DNA from: Zoroaster sp. YZ-2022
Taxonomy: Eukaryota > Echinodermata > Asteroidea > Forcipulatida > Zoroasteridae
Length of the DNA: 64,000 bases
Direction: 5' to 3'
NCBI GenBank assembly: GCA_029582265.1
Contig: CM055828.1
Coordinates: 12,187,777-12,251,776, forward strand
A program made the position numbers and the translations under genes. Below, in pieces: positions 61,400-64,000 of the stretch. The notes under the pieces are model-generated. The model saw only the letters and a list, made by a program, of their open reading frames with translations. It did no database searches and was not told where the DNA came from. Position 1 is the stretch's first letter. Each line of letters opens with the position of its first letter.

Positions 61400-62290
61400 T
61401 CAAAACTCACTTCCAAAAAGTATTGAGCAAATTTGTTCTGACAAACCGGGTCGTACGTCAGTGTGGAAGTTCAAAGATGCTGATGTAGGAAATTCAAGGC
61501 CGATAAACAGCAGGCACCCTACCGACTTAATCCTAACAAATTATCGAAAGGGTTCGGGAAGAGGTTAAGTTCATGATAGAGCATGACATTATAGAACCTA
61601 GTCAGAGTTCTTTGAGTTCTCCCCCTGATGTCATGGCAACACCAAAGCCTGACGGTACTCTTAGATTTTGTATAGATTATACTGAAAAGTCAATGCAGAA
61701 ACTAAGACTGATTCATCCTATCCTCAGGTTAGAATACTGCATTGATCGGTGGGAAATTCTGCATTTGTCAGTAAAGCAGACTTGTTAAAAGGGATAATGG
61801 CAAGTGCCCCTTGACTGACTGAGCAAATAGCCCTTCGGCGTTTGTGACACCTGATGGTCTGTACCAATGTAAAAAACGATGCCCTTTTTGGATGAAAATG
61901 CCCTGGCTACGTTTCAGAGAATGATGAGTCGGTTACTGCTGGGTTAGGAAAATTGTGTTGTCTATATTGATGACATTTTTGGTATACAGCGATAGTTGGA
62001 AGACCATCTGAAACACTTTGAGTGCCCCAATGGATAAGCTCAAAAGCAAAACCTGGTGGTAAATCTCAAAAGAAGTGAGTTTGCTAAAGATGCAGTGACC
62101 ACTTAGGTCATTGGTCGGTCAAGGTCATGCTTCCACGAGCAGCAAAGACTAAGCTATTCAAGATGTTCCTGCACCCACAGGCTAGGGAAGAGAGAGAATT
62201 GATGAGATTCCCAAGGATGGTGTGATTTACAGAAAGTTTGTTCCAAATCAGCACCATTGCGACCCATTGACTAAACTTTTACAGCAGAAA
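61400..62290 (+). pseudogene. Ty3/gypsy-type reverse transcriptase, frameshifted
   Basis: Copies element RNA into DNA. Pieces seen: SDKPGRTSV (61437), MIEHDIIEPSQSSLSSP (61573), KPDGTLRFCIDY (61645), VSKADLLKG (61770; contains motif A Asp), FVTPDGLYQC (61840), then YIDDI at about 61961 with the catalytic Asp pair. A later FLHPQAR... region is broken. It begins about 200 bp after the integrase end, with the linker still reading as protein in part (GQPVGVAVIELKT, 61219-61257). Confidence 0.8.
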
Positions 62291-62775
62291 ATGCGGTTTG
62301 TTTGGTCTGACTCATGCCAAAATGCATTTTGAGCAACGAAAGCCATTTTAACGAACGAACTGGGTTTTCCTGGCTGTTTACTTGACAAGGTTCAAAATAG
62401 CCATATTGACGCCAGAGTGTTGCATGTCGAGCGAATATGCTCAAGAAGATGGTTGCATCGAGCGACCGATTATTACTTCTCAAAGAAACTGAATAAATAC
62501 AGGCAAAAATACTCCACCATCGAAAAAAGAGGCGTTAGGTCTGGTCCTTGCCCTACAACACTCCTTTGAAGTGTATATAACCAATGTGCTGGAGAGACGA
62601 TCATTTATACTGATCATTAACCCACTTGTGTTTTGGAGAAATTCAAGACCAAGAACCAAAGATTATTTCGGTGAGTTTGATTTTGCGCAAACCCTATCCA
62701 CTCAAGATTGTTCATATTGCCGGAAAGAGCAATGTTATTGCTGATGCTCCAGGTTCAGAGTTTAGAAGACTGTAT
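62290..62775 (+). pseudogene. Ty3/gypsy-type RNase H, frameshifted
   Basis: Degrades RNA of the RNA/DNA hybrid. Visible parts: MRFVWSDSCQNAF at the RT/RNase H connection (62290), a YTDH piece (62605), FKTKNQRL (62642), PLKIVHIAGKSNV (62699) and an IADA end (62734), after which coding sequence stops. No integrase follows, which supports the integrase-first order. Confidence 0.75.
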
Positions 62776-63017
62776 TAATCACTTAATATTTATTTCTCTG
62801 AAACCAGTGGGCCTAATTATAAGAGTTATAATACGACTTATTTTGTTGTTATTACTAACAAGTCTTAGCTACATAACTGTTTAAACTTGTTATAAGTTTG
62901 TTAAAATTTTTTGAAACGAAAATTTCCCTCTGTAAAATTTTCTTTATTTTATAGAGATGTTACATACACGCAAACCGCAAGGTGAGATAATCCAGCAGGA
63001 CCACGTGTTGACCCCAT

Positions 63018-63030
63018 AAGGCGGCGGGAT
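63018..63030 (+). other. Possible polypurine tract of the retrotransposon
   Basis: aaggcggcgggat is the most purine-rich stretch between the RNase H end and a TG dinucleotide at 63033, where second-strand priming would be expected. The two C residues weaken it. Confidence 0.35.
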
Positions 63031-63032
63031 TA

Positions 63033-63418
63033 TGTTTGCGTGTTATGAATATGAACGTTCTGGAAGTTTATTTTGGACAATGATGTAATTTAACAGAAAT
63101 TTCTACAAGTGAAGTGAAGAAAAAACCCTTTTAGTATTTTCTAGAAGGGATTAACTACTAAATACGGGCTGGTAGAGGATTTTAAACAGGACTTGAGCAA
63201 CCAAGACTTCGGCAAACAGGAGTTGATGAGACTTCAGTGTACACCCACTAGGACCTGTGATGTCGTTTTACGACTCGTCAGGTGGAGTGATTTGAGGAAA
63301 GTTCAAAGTGACTGAGTGAAGTAACTGAGAGTTGAATTTAATTCCCAAGAGACATTTTGTGAACTAAATCTACAGTTCAGTATTTTGGGATTTTGTCTTT
63401 CCCATTATATTTGTTACG
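63033..63418 (+). repeat. Possible 3' LTR of the Gmr1-like element
   Basis: Starts TGTTTGCG after the putative polypurine tract. The end near TTGTTACG is a guess. About 386 bp, non-coding. No 5' partner is in the window, so the boundaries cannot be checked internally. Confidence 0.3.
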
Positions 63419-63559
63419 GTAGTCAGGCGACTCGTGTCCTCGTGGTTTCTGCTCCTATTTCCGGCCGTTTTGTTGAGGTGAATTCGCCCCATGTTTAGCC
63501 TCTATTTACACCGTGTCAGAGAACTGTTTTTGGCGTCAGTCCTCGCCTGTAATGGCCCT

Positions 63560-64000
63560 GGCCACACTGTTGCGTATGAGAGAACGTAAGAGTTGCGTAT
63601 GAAAATTCATAATATAATTTTCATACGCACAAAAAGCCCTGAAAAATACAGAATTGTGCGTATATCTACCGTATTGAACCTATGGAGTAGCGTATGAGTA
63701 GCGTATGGCAAGCGTGGCTGACAGCGTATGGACAGCGAATGTCGCAATGTCAGCGGTACGACCAGCGTATGTCAGCGGGCTGAAACAGCGCATGACCAGC
63801 GTATGGACAGCGTACTCGGCGTATGGCTAGCGTAAGGAGAAGCGTATGAACTGCGCATGCCCAGCGTGTACCGCCTATCCGCCTATCACGTGACAAAGTA
63901 CCTATGAATCGGCGGCCTTTCAACGCGCTTAATCAATACGCCAGCTGTACGGTACACCTCGGTGCCAACGTATGGCAATCCTATGTCCAGTGTACTGACC
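63560..64000. mobile_element. AGCGTATG word-array element, cut by the window end
   Basis: From ccacactgttgcgtatg onward the words gcgtatg, agcgtatg and cagcgcatg recur at irregular 8-25 bp spacing through about 63860, with cag or cca between them. Non-coding. The start resembles the head of a DNA transposon with subterminal repeats. The other end lies outside the window. Confidence 0.5.
63594..63629. repeat. Perfect 14-bp inverted repeat with 8-base loop
   Basis: tgcgtatgaaaatt (63594-63607) is followed after cataatat by its exact reverse complement (63616-63629). The arms contain the same GCGTATG word as the array, so a hairpin built from the element's own binding word is formed. Confidence 0.85.

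Noticed and set aside
62775..63418. Firm LTR boundaries for the gypsy-type element
   Set aside because: No second LTR in the window to compare with, so only a tentative entry was kept.

Overview
This is eukaryotic, gene-poor, repeat-rich DNA, most likely from a marine invertebrate deuterostome and best guessed as an echinoderm. The clues are: a replication-type histone H3 locus with a 3' stem-loop and a TATA/CCAAT/octamer-like promoter; a Ty3/gypsy pol with integrase before reverse transcriptase, an order described for deuterostome Gmr1-like elements; an L2/CR1-like LINE; a Penelope-like reverse transcriptase; and a dispersed tRNA-like SINE of a type I associate with echinoderm genomes. There is no prokaryotic operon structure. 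The species guess is inference. Layout: 0-8.1 kb holds short duplications, two possible terminal exons (about 3.7 and 5.2 kb) and a retroposon-like repeat ending in an 0.9 kb GAA tract. 8.1-16 kb has a broken Penelope-like RT (10.4-11.5 kb) and a 500-N gap. 16.3-18.3 kb is a non-autonomous hAT-like element with subterminal CAAGT arrays and a 7-bp flanking direct repeat. 22.9-25.3 kb holds an 80-bp minisatellite, a mariner-like MITE and a 735-bp inverted-repeat element. 25.9-32.0 kb is the histone H3 locus carrying a LINE insertion and an inverted-repeat element. A second, shorter copy of this locus without either insertion lies at 34.9-36.4 kb. Between the copies are a 0.7-kb element built of ACGAT words and an L2-like LINE. 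36.9-47.4 kb is a roughly 5-kb unit repeated head to tail, ending in a second 500-N gap. 49.7-52.1 kb is a long-terminal-inverted-repeat element enclosing a frameshifted gene of an uncharacterised animal family (PIN-like motifs plus a Cys-rich tail). 60.5-63.4 kb is the Gmr1-like pol and a possible 3' LTR. The window ends inside an array of AGCGTATG words headed by a perfect hairpin. Quality warning: large blocks (about 0.2-0.55, 20.2-22.0, 33.9-47.4 and 52.6-60.5 kb) look smeared, with bases replaced by copies of their neighbours so that runs of A, T, G and C are inflated. Almost every recognisable coding region is also frameshifted. Several duplications may be uncollapsed haplotypes rather than real tandem copies. 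I see no intact host protein-coding gene; most long open frames are chance or smeared sequence. Nothing forms a pathway: the window is a histone locus in a bed of mobile elements of at least six types.
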